Assembly: GCA_016710635.1 (NCBI GenBank)
Contig: JADJVL010000003.1
Coordinates: forward strand, 186,001 to 250,000
DNA: 64,000 nucleotides
Reading direction: 5' to 3'
Source of the DNA: Holophagaceae bacterium
GTDB lineage: Bacteria; Acidobacteriota; Holophagae; Holophagales; Holophagaceae
Shown one piece after another: positions 17,753 through 26,631 of this stretch. The position numbers were made by a program, and so were the translations under genes. Position 1 is the stretch's first letter, and each line of letters begins with the position of its first letter. Below the pieces are notes generated by a model that saw nothing but the letters and a program-made list of their open reading frames with translations, was not told the origin of the DNA and did no database searches.

Positions 17753-18445
17753 TTATTTCTCCATCCCCTTCAACACCGGATCCAAATACCGCCACACCGT
17801 CTCCGCCACGCGCTTGTGGCCTTCCGCGTTCGGATGGCTCATGTCCGGCTGGTTCAGCTTGGGATCCATGGCCACGCCTTCCAGCAGAAAGGGCACGAGG
17901 GGCACGCGGAACTCCTTGGCGAGCTTCGGGTAGAGGTCGGCGAACTGGGCGCGGAACTTCGAGCCGTAGTTCTCCGGCATCTGCATGCCGATGAGGAGCA
18001 CGGTGCTGCGCTCTTTTTGGGCGCGCTGGAGGATGGTGCGGAGGTTCTTCTCGGTTTCCGCCGGGGGCAGGCCGCGCAGGCCGTCGTTGGCGCCCAGCTC
18101 CACCACGAGCACGTCCACCTTCGTGCGGTAGACCCAGTCCAGGCGGGCTGCGCCCCCGGCGGTGGTGTCGCCGCTGACCCCGGCGTTGACCACCTTCCAG
18201 GGGCGCTCCTCCTGCTTGAGCCGGGCTTCCAGAATGGAGGGATAGGCCGCACTGCGGTCCACCCCCAGGCCCGCCGTGAGGCTGTCCCCGAGGAACACCA
18301 CCGTGCGGGCGGCCTGGGCCTGGGCGGCCACCACCGTCTCGTGGCGGGCCTGCTCCGCCGGCGGCATCGCGCCCTTCCGGTCGCAGGCACCCAGGACGAG
18401 CAGGACGGGCAGGAGGAGGGCGTAACGCTTCATCCCCTTCAGCAT
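17753..18445 (-). CDS. GDSL-family arylesterase / TesA-like lipoprotein
   Basis: SGNH-fold hydrolase, about 230 residues. All four blocks are present: FLGDSLTAG (catalytic Ser), GVSGDTTAGG, the G-x-N-D block LGANDGLRG, and DMSHPNAEGH (Asp/His). It resembles TesA/arylesterase, which cleaves acyl esters and thioesters in the periplasm. The N-terminus MKRYALLLPVLLVLGAC is a lipoprotein signal with lipobox LGAC. The start is uncertain: ATG 18445 (MLKGMKRY) is given, ATG 18433 is possible, and the open frame reaches 18484 without a convincing ribosome site. Divergent from the MoaD-like gene. Confidence 0.9.
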   Translation of the reverse strand: MLKGMKRYALLLPVLLVLGACDRKGAMPPAEQARHETVVAAQAQAARTVVFLGDSLTAGLGVDRSAAYPSILEARLKQEERPWKVVNAGVSGDTTAGGAARLDWVYRTKVDVLVVELGANDGLRGLPPAETEKNLRTILQRAQKERSTVLLIGMQMPENYGSKFRAQFADLYPKLAKEFRVPLVPFLLEGVAMDPKLNQPDMSHPNAEGHKRVAETVWRYLDPVLKGMEK

Positions 18446-18509
18446 CACACGGAGGCCGTTGACGGCGGGCGGAACCTCGGGCAAGTTTCAAGGTCCTTCC
18501 CCCGTGCCC

Positions 18510-18779
18510 ATGCCCCGCGTCACCTTCACCGCGAACCTCCAGCGCCACCTGGCCTGTCCCCCCGTGGACGTGGCCGGCGCCACCGTGCGGGAGGCCCTGG
18601 ACGCCGTATTCGCAGGCAACCCGCGGCTGCGGGGCTACGTGCTGGACGAGCACGGCGCCCTGCGTCACCACATGGCCATCTTCCTCGACGGCACGCCCAT
18701 CCGGGACCGCAAGGCCCAGACCGATGCGGTGGCGGAAGCGGGGAACATCTTCGTCATGCAGGCCCTTTCCGGAGGTTGA
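18510..18779 (+). CDS. MoaD/ThiS-family small sulfur-carrier-like protein
   Basis: 89-residue beta-grasp protein ending in Gly-Gly (QALSGG), the C-terminus used for thiocarboxylation in MoaD and ThiS. FLDGTPIRDR and the preceding RHHMAIF match the family core. ATG 18510 is chosen because the fold begins there; the open frame starts 17 codons earlier without need. The stop is 2 nt before the next gene's start, so the two are an operon. No molybdopterin or thiamine enzyme is nearby, so its sulfur acceptor is unknown. Confidence 0.82.
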   Translation: MPRVTFTANLQRHLACPPVDVAGATVREALDAVFAGNPRLRGYVLDEHGALRHHMAIFLDGTPIRDRKAQTDAVAEAGNIFVMQALSGG

Positions 18780-18781
18780 AC

Positions 18782-19888
18782 ATGTCCGACCGTCTCCTCG
18801 TCAGCACCCGCAAGGGCCTCTTCCAGGTGGACCGCGGCGCGGACCGCTGGGCCATCGCCAAGGTGCACTTCCTCGCGGAGAACATCGCCCTCGCCATGGT
18901 GGATCCCCGGGACGGCGCCTGGTACGCCACCATCGACCATGGGCACTTCGGCACCAAGCTCCACCGCTCCGACGACGCGGGCGAGACCTGGACCGAAGTG
19001 GGCGTGCCCGAATACCCCGCGCATCCCGACGGCACCCACGATCTGGACGCCTTCGGCCGGCCCATTCCATGGAAGCTGAACAAGATCTGGGCCATGACCC
19101 CCGGCCTCGCCTCCCAGCCCGGGCGGCTCTGGTTCGGCACCCTGCCCGGCGGGCTGTTCCGTTCCGAGGACCGGGGCGCGACCTGGGCCCTGGTGGAGTC
19201 CCTCTGGCACATGCCGGAGCGGAAGCAGTGGACCGGCGGCGGCGCGGACCTGCCGGGCATCCACTCGGTGCTGGTGGATCCAAGGGACGGTCGCCTCCTC
19301 GTGGCCATCTCCAGCGGCGGGGTGTGGGAGAGTTCCGACGAAGGCGCCACCTGGACCAGCCGCTGCAAGGGCCTCCGGGCGGATTACGCGCCGCCGGAAC
19401 TGGTGGAGGATCCCTCCTCCCAGGATCCCCACTGCGTCGTGCGCAGTCCCGCGGATCCCGACCGCCTCTACATGCAGCACCACAACGGCATCTTCATGTC
19501 CTGGGACGGCGCCGCCACCTGGAAGGAGATCACCGGCGTGCAGCCTTCGGTCTTCGGCTTCCCCGTGGCCGCCCATCCCAAGGACCCGGACACCGCCTGG
19601 TTCGTGCCCGCGGTGAAGGACGAGCAGCGCATCCCCAAGGACGCCAAGGTGGTGGTGAACCGCACCCAGGACGGCTGCGGCACCTTCCAGACCTTTGCCC
19701 AAGGCCTGCCCCAGGAGCACGCCTATGACCTCGTCTACCGCCACGCCCTGGACGTGGACGGCAGCGGCACGCGGTTGGCCTTCGGCTCCAGCACGGGGTC
19801 GTTGTGGGTGAGCGAGGATGGCGGCGAGTCCTGGGCCACGATTGGAGAGCACCTGCCGCCGGTGTACGCCGTGCGGTTCGTGAAGTAG
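18782..19888 (+). CDS. Asp-box (BNR/sialidase-like) beta-propeller protein
   Basis: 368-residue propeller with at least four Asp boxes: SDDAGETW, SEDRGATW, SSDEGATW and SEDGGESW, plus a degenerate SWDGAATW. Such blades occur in sialidases and photosystem-assembly-like proteins, but no sialidase catalytic set is evident and there is no signal peptide. GGAGG lies 6 nt before ATG 18782. It is tightly coupled to the MoaD-like gene, an arrangement I believe recurs in other genomes, which hints at a joint function. That function is unknown. Confidence 0.85.
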   Translation: MSDRLLVSTRKGLFQVDRGADRWAIAKVHFLAENIALAMVDPRDGAWYATIDHGHFGTKLHRSDDAGETWTEVGVPEYPAHPDGTHDLDAFGRPIPWKLNKIWAMTPGLASQPGRLWFGTLPGGLFRSEDRGATWALVESLWHMPERKQWTGGGADLPGIHSVLVDPRDGRLLVAISSGGVWESSDEGATWTSRCKGLRADYAPPELVEDPSSQDPHCVVRSPADPDRLYMQHHNGIFMSWDGAATWKEITGVQPSVFGFPVAAHPKDPDTAWFVPAVKDEQRIPKDAKVVVNRTQDGCGTFQTFAQGLPQEHAYDLVYRHALDVDGSGTRLAFGSSTGSLWVSEDGGESWATIGEHLPPVYAVRFVK

Positions 19889-19958
19889 GAGACGGTTACG
19901 GGCTGGACCCCAGTCTGGCGCGAAAGTCCGGAAGGAGGCGTGGACGGTGAACTCGCCC

Positions 19959-20100
19959 TTGACCGGCCTTTGACCTGGCAGTTGACCTTGCCGTTGACCT
20001 TGCCGTTGACCTTGCCGTTGAAAGGCACCCGAGTTGGCCGTGTTTCGCGCCCTTGGCGAAACACGGCCAACTCGGGTGCAGCCAAGCGAAGCGCGGCAGG
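19959..20100 (-). repeat. Hairpin element, copy c, with 12-bp tandem repeats
   Basis: GTTGACCTTGCC is repeated three times (19981-20016). Then comes a perfect 24-bp inverted repeat (20025-20048 with 20056-20079) around the loop GCCCTTG, and the box GCCAAGCGAAGCGCGGCAGG. This is the cleanest example of the element: every stem base pairs, yet the stem sequence is unlike the other copies. Confidence 0.8.
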
Positions 20101-20241
20101 CCGGGGCACGGCTTCATCGTGAATGCCGAAGGCTGAACGGGGCACGGAGGAAGGGTTCACCCCGGTTCACAACCCTGGTTCACAACCCCGGTTGCTCCGA
20201 GCCGGTCCATCCTTTCGACCGTGAGGAGCGAATTCGACCCA

Positions 20242-20337
20242 GCCTGGCGCGCTCCCGCTTGCCTGCACCTCCCTGGATCACGATTCGCCAAGGGCGGGCG
20301 AATCGCGACCCAGGAAGGTGCCTTTGTGAAGGTCAAC
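20242..20337 (+). repeat. Hairpin element, copy d (forward)
   Basis: The box TCGACCCAGCCTGGCGCGC runs into GCTTGCCTGCACC. A stem built on TGGATCACGATTCGCC / GGCGAATCGCGACCCA follows, then GGTGCCTTTGTGAAGGTCAA. It faces away from copy c. The gap 19889-20438 contains copies c and d and no gene; the ABC transporter promoter should lie in its last 100 nt, but I see no clear -35/-10. Confidence 0.75.
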
Positions 20338-20438
20338 CCCCCGGGACGGCGCGCGGCCTCCCTTGGCAAAACCTCAACAGCACTCCGGACTCTTTCTCGA
20401 TGGTGGTGCCCCGGCCCCGCCTCCCCTACGCTCAAGCC

Positions 20439-21113
20439 ATGCTTGAACTCAGCGCTGTGACGAAATCCTTCCCATCCCCCGAGGGCGGAATCCTCACGGT
20501 CCTGGACGGCGTCAGCCTCTCCATCGCAGCCGGCACCTCCGCCGCCATCCTCGGACCCAGCGGCAGCGGCAAGAGCACCCTGCTGGGACTCATGGCGGGC
20601 CTCGACAAGCCCACGTCAGGCACCATCCGGGCCGCTGGCAAGGACCTGGGCTCCCTCAGCGAGGTCCAGCTGGCGGCCTTCCGGGCCCGGAACGTGGGCT
20701 TCGTCTTCCAGTCCTTCCACCTCCTCCAGCACTTCGACGCCCTGCAGAACGTCCTCATCGCCGCGGAGCTGGCGGGCCTCGACGATGCCGAGGCGAAGGC
20801 CGGGGAGGCCCTGCGCCGGGTTGGCCTCGGCGAGCGCATGCACCACGTGCCCGCCAAGCTCAGCGGCGGGGAGTGCCAGCGGGTGGCCTTGGCCCGGGCG
20901 GTGGTGGCGCGACCGCCCATCCTGCTCTGCGACGAGCCCACCGGCAGCCTGGACGCGAAGAACGCCGACGTGGTCTTCGCCCTCCTGAAGGAGCTGCACC
21001 AGGACCTTCACGCGACGCTGGTGCTGGTGACCCACGATGCCCGCCTCGGCGCCCAGATGGCGCAGCACATCGCCCTGGAGCGCGGCCGCGTCGTGGAAGC
21101 GGCCCATGGCTGA
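20439..21113 (+). CDS. ABC transporter ATP-binding protein (LolD/MacB class)
   Basis: 224-residue ATPase with Walker A GPSGSGKST, Q-loop FVFQSFHLL, signature LSGGECQR, Walker B ILLCDEPTGSLD and the switch His in LVTHDARLG. The class exports lipoproteins, peptides or macrolides together with FtsX-like permeases. ATG 20439 gives the normal start (MLELSAVTKSF); the longer frame runs into the repeat region. It overlaps the permease gene by 8 nt. The substrate is unknown: the 849-residue permease points to a YbbP-like system (YbbA/YbbP) rather than LolCDE. Confidence 0.93.
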   Translation: MLELSAVTKSFPSPEGGILTVLDGVSLSIAAGTSAAILGPSGSGKSTLLGLMAGLDKPTSGTIRAAGKDLGSLSEVQLAAFRARNVGFVFQSFHLLQHFDALQNVLIAAELAGLDDAEAKAGEALRRVGLGERMHHVPAKLSGGECQRVALARAVVARPPILLCDEPTGSLDAKNADVVFALLKELHQDLHATLVLVTHDARLGAQMAQHIALERGRVVEAAHG

Positions 21114-23655
21114 TCCCGGGGGAGGACTTCGTTTCGAGGCGCGCACGGCCCTGCGGGAGTGGCGGGGCTCCTGGGCGCGGCTGCTGCTGGTCGCCCTCTG
21201 CCTCGCCGCGGGCTTCGCGGCCTTCTTCGCCACCTCCCTGTTCAGCGCCCGGGTCCTCGGCGGCGTGCGCGCCGAAAGCCGGGCCATCCTCGGCGGCGAT
21301 GCGGCCCTGATTGTGAACGGCCTCTTCCCCGAGGCCCTGCGCGTCCGCGCCACCCAGCTCCCCGGCATCGAAGCCAGCGCCCTGCTCTACGACTTCTCGT
21401 CCGTGGTGGAAAGCGGCGGCCAGGCCCGGCTGGTGGAAGTCCGGGCCGTGGAGTCCACCTACCCCCTCGCGGGACGACTCCTGCTGGAACCCGCCGGCCG
21501 GCCCGGTCCCGGCGGCATCCACGTCGAACGGGCCCTGGCGGAAGCCTGGGGCCTTTCGGCGGCGGGAGGCTCCGTCCTGCGCATGGGCACCGTCTCCCTG
21601 CCGGTGCGGGGCATCCTGGCCCTGGACGAAAGCCGCCAGGCCAACGCCTTCGCCCTCGGCCCCCGGGTCCTGATGGCCCGGGCGGATGCGGAGGCCTCCG
21701 GGCTGCTGAGCGCCCGGTCCCGGCTCACGAGCCGGCTGATCTTCCGCTTCGCCCCCGGCGCCAATGCGGCGGCCATCGAGAAGGAACTGCGCGCCCTGGC
21801 CCGGGAGGCGATCCCAAGGGTGCGGGTGCAAAACCACGAAGACGCCGCCGCCTCCCTGGCGCGCCCCCTGCGCAACCTCAACCGCTTCGTGCAGCAGCTG
21901 GGGGTGATGACCCTTCTCCTCAGCACCCTGGGCGCCTGGGCGATCCTGTCGGCCTTCGTGGGCAGCCGGGCCCGGGACGCCGCCATCCTGCGCTGCCTGG
22001 GCGTGCCCCCCGGCGGGCCCTTCCGCATCTACGGCCTCCTCCTCCTCCTCCTCCTGGCCCTGGCCCTGGTCCTCGGCTTCGCCGCGGGCCTCGGCACCGC
22101 GGCCCTCGTGCCCAGGCTGCTGGGAGACCTCATCCCCGCCGCCCTCCAGGGCAGCGCCTTCGCCACGCCGCCCCTGCTGGAGACCGCCCTGGCGGTGCTC
22201 CTCGTGCTGCTCCTCTGCCTGCCGTCCCTGCTGGCCTTGCGGGACGCCGCCCCCCTCAGCCTGCTGCGGGAGGGCCTGGACGCCCGCGGCCCCGGCTTCC
22301 TTTCAGCCCTGTGCCTGGCCGCCGCGGCCCTCGCCGCCGGCCTCCTGGTGGTGCGCAGCGCCCCCACACCCATGGCCGGCCTCGGCATGGTGGCGGGGCT
22401 CGCCGCCCTCTTCCTGATCCTCTACGGCGCGGCGAGGCTGCTGCTCTGGTCCTTCCGCCGGATCAGCACGAAATCCCCCCTCGCCCTGCGCCTGGGCCTG
22501 GGCCAGCTGGGCGCGCGGCCGAACCTCACGGGCCTGCTCATGGCGGTCATGGGATTGGCGGTCTTCCTCACCCTGTCCGCCCAGCTGGTGAAGGACGACG
22601 TGGTCGGCCCCATCGCCGCCCAGGCATCGGCGGCGGAAAAGCCCAACCTCTTCCTCCTGGACGTCCAACCCGCCCAGAAGGCGGAAGTGCTGGGTCTCTT
22701 GCAGAAGGAGAGCGGCCGCGCCGTGCTGGAGGCGCCCATCGTCCGGGCACGGCTCCTGTCCGTGGGTGGCCGCCCCGTGGTGGAGCGCCGCAACGCGGAG
22801 CGGAACCGGGACCGGACGAATCCCGACGAGGACCGGGGCCAGGCCTTCCGCACCCGGGAGCAGAACCTCACCTTCCGCGACCACCTTGGCGCTTCCGAAG
22901 CGGTGGTGGCCGGAAAGTTCTGGGAAACCGGCGGCGGTCCGAGGGACGAGGTCAGCCTGGAGGAGGGCTTCGCCGAAGCCACCGGCGCGAAGCTCGGCGA
23001 TGCGCTGGTCTTCGATGTCCAGGGCCAGGAAGTGAAGGGCCGCGTCACCAGCCTGCGCAAGGTCCGCTGGCAGAGCTTCGAGCCCAACTTCTTCCTCGTC
23101 CTGCACCCGAGCCTGCTCCAGGGCGCGCCGGCCCTGCACCTGCTGGCGGTGGAGGCCGACGCCCCGGCCCGCGCCCGCATCCAGAACGGCCTGGCGAAGC
23201 GCTTCCCCAATGTGACGCCCATCGATGTCAGCGAGCTCCTCGGCAAGGTCACCGGCATCCTCAACACCGTCGCTATCGTCACCCGGGCCCTCGCGGGCCT
23301 GATGATCCTGTCCGCCCTGCTGGTGCTCGCCGCCAGCCTGCTCGCGGGGCGCCTCGGGCGGGCGCGGGACCTCGCCCTGCTGCGGACGCTGGGGGCGACG
23401 GACGGGGTGCTGCTCCGTAGCCTGGGCTGGGAATTCACGCTGCTGGGGGGCACCTCGGCCCTGGTCAGCTCGGTGCTGGCCTGGAACCTGGCCAAGCTCT
23501 ACGTCGTGCGCGTCCTCGAACTGGACAGCAGCCCCAGCCCCTTCGCGGCCCTGCTGCTGCTGGGCCTGGCGGCGGTGCTCACGGCGGCGGTGGGCCTGGC
23601 CGGAAGCGTCAAGGCCCTGCGGCAGAAGCCGCTGGAAGTCTTGCGGGGGGAGTGA
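21106..23655 (+). CDS. FtsX-like ABC transporter permease (YbbP-like)
   Basis: 849-residue inner-membrane permease. TM1 is LLLVALCLAAGFAAFFATSLF near the N-terminus, followed by a MacB-type periplasmic domain (about 45-250). A first FtsX block has three TM helices (about 265-395). A middle hydrophobic region, a second periplasmic domain (about 490-700) and a final FtsX block complete it. Two FtsX repeats with an extra helix pair fit the YbbP/large-permease type. It overlaps the ATPase gene, so the pair forms one transporter, probably for lipids, lipoproteins or hydrophobic small molecules. Confidence 0.9.
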   Translation: MADPGGGLRFEARTALREWRGSWARLLLVALCLAAGFAAFFATSLFSARVLGGVRAESRAILGGDAALIVNGLFPEALRVRATQLPGIEASALLYDFSSVVESGGQARLVEVRAVESTYPLAGRLLLEPAGRPGPGGIHVERALAEAWGLSAAGGSVLRMGTVSLPVRGILALDESRQANAFALGPRVLMARADAEASGLLSARSRLTSRLIFRFAPGANAAAIEKELRALAREAIPRVRVQNHEDAAASLARPLRNLNRFVQQLGVMTLLLSTLGAWAILSAFVGSRARDAAILRCLGVPPGGPFRIYGLLLLLLLALALVLGFAAGLGTAALVPRLLGDLIPAALQGSAFATPPLLETALAVLLVLLLCLPSLLALRDAAPLSLLREGLDARGPGFLSALCLAAAALAAGLLVVRSAPTPMAGLGMVAGLAALFLILYGAARLLLWSFRRISTKSPLALRLGLGQLGARPNLTGLLMAVMGLAVFLTLSAQLVKDDVVGPIAAQASAAEKPNLFLLDVQPAQKAEVLGLLQKESGRAVLEAPIVRARLLSVGGRPVVERRNAERNRDRTNPDEDRGQAFRTREQNLTFRDHLGASEAVVAGKFWETGGGPRDEVSLEEGFAEATGAKLGDALVFDVQGQEVKGRVTSLRKVRWQSFEPNFFLVLHPSLLQGAPALHLLAVEADAPARARIQNGLAKRFPNVTPIDVSELLGKVTGILNTVAIVTRALAGLMILSALLVLAASLLAGRLGRARDLALLRTLGATDGVLLRSLGWEFTLLGGTSALVSSVLAWNLAKLYVVRVLELDSSPSPFAALLLLGLAAVLTAAVGLAGSVKALRQKPLEVLRGE

Positions 23656-23664
23656 GCCTCGCCT

Positions 23665-24516
23665 TCAGTGCCTTCGGCCGCGACGGACGGTGGTGCGGGT
23701 GGTCCGCACCTTGCCGCCCTTGGGCCCGGTCCGCACCGTGGTGGTGCGGGTCACGCGATAGCGGCCCACGGCGCCGGCATGGCGGGTGCGGACGGTGACG
23801 GAGACGGCGCGGCCGGGGGCGTAGAAACGGTGCGCGCCGAGCACGCGGTGGGTGCGCACGACGGCGAAGCCCGGCCGGATCCGGAAGGGGTGGAAGATGC
23901 CCCAGGCCAGCGGGCGCCAGGGGCGCCACCAGGCGGGATAGACGCGCCAGCGCCACGGGGAGGCCCAGGCCACGTAGGCCGGGGCGTACATGAATCGCAC
24001 GCAGGGCCAGGGCCAGACATTGACCACGACTTTGAAAGTGCGCAGGGACAAGGCGTTCTTGGCCGGGGCCTCCTCGCCCTCCTCCTCGTCCTCGGCCTCG
24101 CCGGGCTCCACGAGGGTCTGCTCCCCGAAAATGTCCTCGTCACCGACAATCTGCACCGTGACGCTCGCGTCCCCGGTCTTTTCGAGCTCGATCACAGCGA
24201 TGTCCTGGGTCTCGGATTCCGAAACGGCCACCTGCAGCACCAGCGCGTGTGCGCCACCCTGGACGCGGTCGATGACGCGGATGTAGTCCACCTCTCCGTC
24301 CTCGTTCAGGTCCAGGTTGTTGACCTTGTTGCCGGAAGCGTTCAGCGCCTTCTCGAAGGCCTCGGGGGAATCCGACTTCTGGAACAGCTCCAAGGCGCCC
24401 GGAAGGCTGAAGTGGTCTCCGGGCAGACCGGAGGGCTCCGGGGTCTGGGCGTGGAGCGAGACAAGGCCTACGGAAGCGGCGGCGAGGGCGGACGCGACGC
24501 GATGAAGGGTGGGCAT
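23665..24516 (-). CDS. Secreted protein with EF-hand-like motif (unknown function)
   Basis: 283 residues. The start at 24516 is set by AAGGGG ahead of the ATG and by the signal peptide (MPTLHRVASALAAASVGLVSLHAQ). The mature N-terminus has LELFQKSDSPEAFEKALN, then DLNEDGEVDYIRV, an EF-hand/dockerin-type calcium loop (D-x-N-x-D-G-x-x-D). An acidic stretch of Glu/Asp/Ala follows, then a Trp/Pro-rich segment, and a very basic tail of Arg, Thr, Val and Gly. I know similar 'VNNLDLNNDGEVDYI' proteins only as hypothetical. It converges on the ABC permease with a 9-nt gap. Confidence 0.78.
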   Translation of the reverse strand: MPTLHRVASALAAASVGLVSLHAQTPEPSGLPGDHFSLPGALELFQKSDSPEAFEKALNASGNKVNNLDLNEDGEVDYIRVIDRVQGGAHALVLQVAVSESETQDIAVIELEKTGDASVTVQIVGDEDIFGEQTLVEPGEAEDEEEGEEAPAKNALSLRTFKVVVNVWPWPCVRFMYAPAYVAWASPWRWRVYPAWWRPWRPLAWGIFHPFRIRPGFAVVRTHRVLGAHRFYAPGRAVSVTVRTRHAGAVGRYRVTRTTTVRTGPKGGKVRTTRTTVRRGRRH

Positions 24517-24605
24517 GGAATCCCCTTTCCTGATGCAACGGCCTGATGGATGCGTGGGCCCATTCCAGCCCGGGGAGGAGTTCCTGTCAAGCGGGCCGAT
24601 GCCCG

Positions 24606-25910
24606 TTACCAGGCGTCCGCCACGCCCTTCCCCGCCTCCGCGTGCTTCAGGGCCCGCAGCCCGATGTCCCCGCGCACCTGCATGCCGGGCCACTGGACGC
24701 TGTCGAGGGCTTCGCTGATGCGGGTGCGGGCCGTGGCGAGGTTGCCGGCGTGGGTGACGAGGTTCAGGACGCGCCCGCCGTTCACGACCCAGGTGCCGTT
24801 GGTCTTCCGGGTGCCGGCGTGAATCACGGTGACCGCCGGGGTGCCCATATCGATGACCACGCCCTGCTTCGGCGCGGCGGGATAGCCCTCCGCCGCCAGG
24901 ACCACTGACAAGGCGCAGCCGGGGTGGAGCTTGACCTTCTCGCGCTGGAGGCGGCCCTCGGCGACTTCCAGGAGCAGCTGCGGCAGGTCCTCGTCCAGGA
25001 GGTGCATCAGCACCTGGGTCTCCGGATCCCCGAAGCGGCAGTTGTATTCCAGGAGTTTGGGGCCGCCGGCGTCCCACATCACCCCGAGGAAGAGCACGCC
25101 CCGGGCCCGCAGGCCGTCGGCCTGGAGGCCCCGCACCGTGGGCACCACCAGCTCGTCCACCATGCGCTGGACGTCCGCGGCCTTCAGGAAGGGGATGGGC
25201 CCGAAGGCGCCCATGCCGCCGGTGTTGGGGCCCTGGTCGTTCTCGAAGATGCGCTTGTGGTCCTGGCAGGGCGGCAGGGGGAGGAAACGGGCATGATCCG
25301 CATCCACGTCCACCAGCACGTGGAAGGAGAGCTCCATGCCGAAGAGGGGCGCCTCCAGCAGCACGGCCCTCGAAGCCTCGCCGTACTCCCCCGCCAGAAA
25401 GCTGCGCAGGGTGGCCAGGGCCTCGTCCTCGGTCCCTGCGAGCACCACGCCCTTGCCCGCCGCCAGGCCATCGGCCTTCAGCACGATGGGATAGCCATGG
25501 GTCCAGGTACGGATCTCGCGCTCCCCCGCGTCGAGGTCCCGCACCGCCACGCTGGCGGCGCAGGGGATGTGGTGTCGCTGCATGAAGTCCTTCGCGAAGA
25601 TTTTCGACCCTTCCAATCGGGCCGTGGCGGCGTCGTGGCCGAAGACCGGGATGTCCAGAGCCCGCACGGCGTCCGCGAGACCCGCCACCAGTGGCCCTTC
25701 AGGTCCGATGATGACGAGGTCCGGCCGGTGTTCCGCGCACCAGGCCGCCAGACCCGCCACATCCTCGGCCCCCAGATCCACGCAGGTCCCCTGGGCCTTC
25801 ATGCCATCGCTCCCCGGCGCGGCGTAGAGCTCCACGGGATCGAGGCTGGCCTTGAGCTTCAGGGCGAGGGCGTGCTCCCGCCCGCCGGAACCGATGAGGA
25901 GAATCTTCAT
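24606..25910 (-). CDS. purD: Phosphoribosylamine-glycine ligase
   Basis: ATP-grasp enzyme of purine synthesis that joins glycine to 5-phosphoribosylamine to give GAR. 434 residues, the standard size. The N-terminus is MKILLIGSGGREHALALKL, followed by the IIGPEGPLVAGLADAVR block, the ATP-grasp core (PIVLKADGLAAGKGVV) and GGMGAFGPIPF. The metal-binding segment LEYNCRFGDPETQV and a C-terminal domain complete it. No other pur gene is adjacent. An 89-nt gap without clear features separates it from the EF-hand-like gene. Very secure. Confidence 0.97.
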   Translation of the reverse strand: MKILLIGSGGREHALALKLKASLDPVELYAAPGSDGMKAQGTCVDLGAEDVAGLAAWCAEHRPDLVIIGPEGPLVAGLADAVRALDIPVFGHDAATARLEGSKIFAKDFMQRHHIPCAASVAVRDLDAGEREIRTWTHGYPIVLKADGLAAGKGVVLAGTEDEALATLRSFLAGEYGEASRAVLLEAPLFGMELSFHVLVDVDADHARFLPLPPCQDHKRIFENDQGPNTGGMGAFGPIPFLKAADVQRMVDELVVPTVRGLQADGLRARGVLFLGVMWDAGGPKLLEYNCRFGDPETQVLMHLLDEDLPQLLLEVAEGRLQREKVKLHPGCALSVVLAAEGYPAAPKQGVVIDMGTPAVTVIHAGTRKTNGTWVVNGGRVLNLVTHAGNLATARTRISEALDSVQWPGMQVRGDIGLRALKHAEAGKGVADAW

Positions 25911-25980
25911 CCGGACAGTATTCCAAATCGCGGTGGCGGATGGTTCAGGAATTCTGTGCTGATAGTTAGGGGCGGAAGGG

Positions 25981-26073
25981 GTTGACCTTCAACAAGGCAC
26001 CCTTCCAGAGTGCGGTTCGCGCAGTTTGCGAACCGTGCTCTGGAAGGGTGCTGGCAAGCGATAGCGCGGCAGG
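25981..26073 (-). repeat. Hairpin element, copy e (reverse)
   Basis: GTTGACCTTCAACAAGGCACC, then a stem on CTTCCAGAGTGCGGTTCGC / GCGAACCGTGCTCTGGAAG, then GGTGCTGGCAAGCGATAGCG. The loop lacks the GCCCTT motif of most copies. It forms the left half of a duplicated e-f block. Confidence 0.75.
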
Positions 26074-26183
26074 AACATGAACCATCGGCCGCGCAGGAGC
26101 GGGCGACGGGTGCTTTGGGGGAAGCGAAGGCGGTTGTGACCGGTGGCTCATGCGTCCCGGCCTCGCCTTAACCCTTCGACCCA

Positions 26184-26277
26184 GCCTGGCGCGCTGTCGC
26201 TTGCCTGCACCCTTCCCCGACATGGCCCGGAAGGGCACCGGGCCACGCCAGGAAAGGGTGCCTTTTTGAAGGTCAAG
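26184..26277 (+). repeat. Hairpin element, copy f (forward)
   Basis: Box GCCTGGCGCGCTGTCGCTTG, CCTGCACCC, a stem with GGCCCGG / CCGGGCC around AAGGGCA, then GGGTGCCTTTTTGAAGGTCA. Divergently paired with copy e. Confidence 0.75.
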
Positions 26278-26334
26278 GGCCAGTGCCAGTGGATCGCTCG
26301 GAAATTCGGAACGCAGGAAGAATCGGGCAGCGGG

Positions 26335-26427
26335 GTTGACCTTCAACAAGGCACCCTTCCAGAGTGCGGTTCGCGCCGTTTGCGAACCGTACTCTGGAAG
26401 GGTGCTGGCAAGCGATAGCGCGGCAGG
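26335..26427 (-). repeat. Hairpin element, copy g (reverse)
   Basis: Near-identical to copy e, including the stem; the change GTGCTC to GTACTC weakens one pair. Confidence 0.75.
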
Positions 26428-26538
26428 GACATGAACCATCGGCGGCCTGGGAGCGGGCGATGGGTGCTTGGGGGGAAGCAAAGGCGGTTGTGACCGGTGG
26501 CTCATGCGTCCAGGCCCGGCCTCAACCGTTCGACCCAG

Positions 26539-26631
26539 TCTGGCGCGCTCTCGCTTGCCCGCACCCTTCCCCGACATGGCCCGGAAGGGCACCGGGCCAC
26601 GCCAGGAAAGGGTGCCTTTTTGAAGGTCAAG
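26539..26631 (+). repeat. Hairpin element, copy h (forward)
   Basis: Near-identical to copy f. It ends about 40 nt before the polA stop codon, so transcripts leaving polA would run into it. Confidence 0.75.

Larger units (their letters stand above)
25981..26283. repeat. Direct duplication of about 300 bp, unit 1
   Basis: This block (elements e and f with the sequence between) is repeated at 26335-26637 with only scattered differences, such as GCAGTTTGCG against GCCGTTTGCG. The high similarity means a recent local duplication. The whole gap 25911-26669 consists of this material and no gene. Confidence 0.85.
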
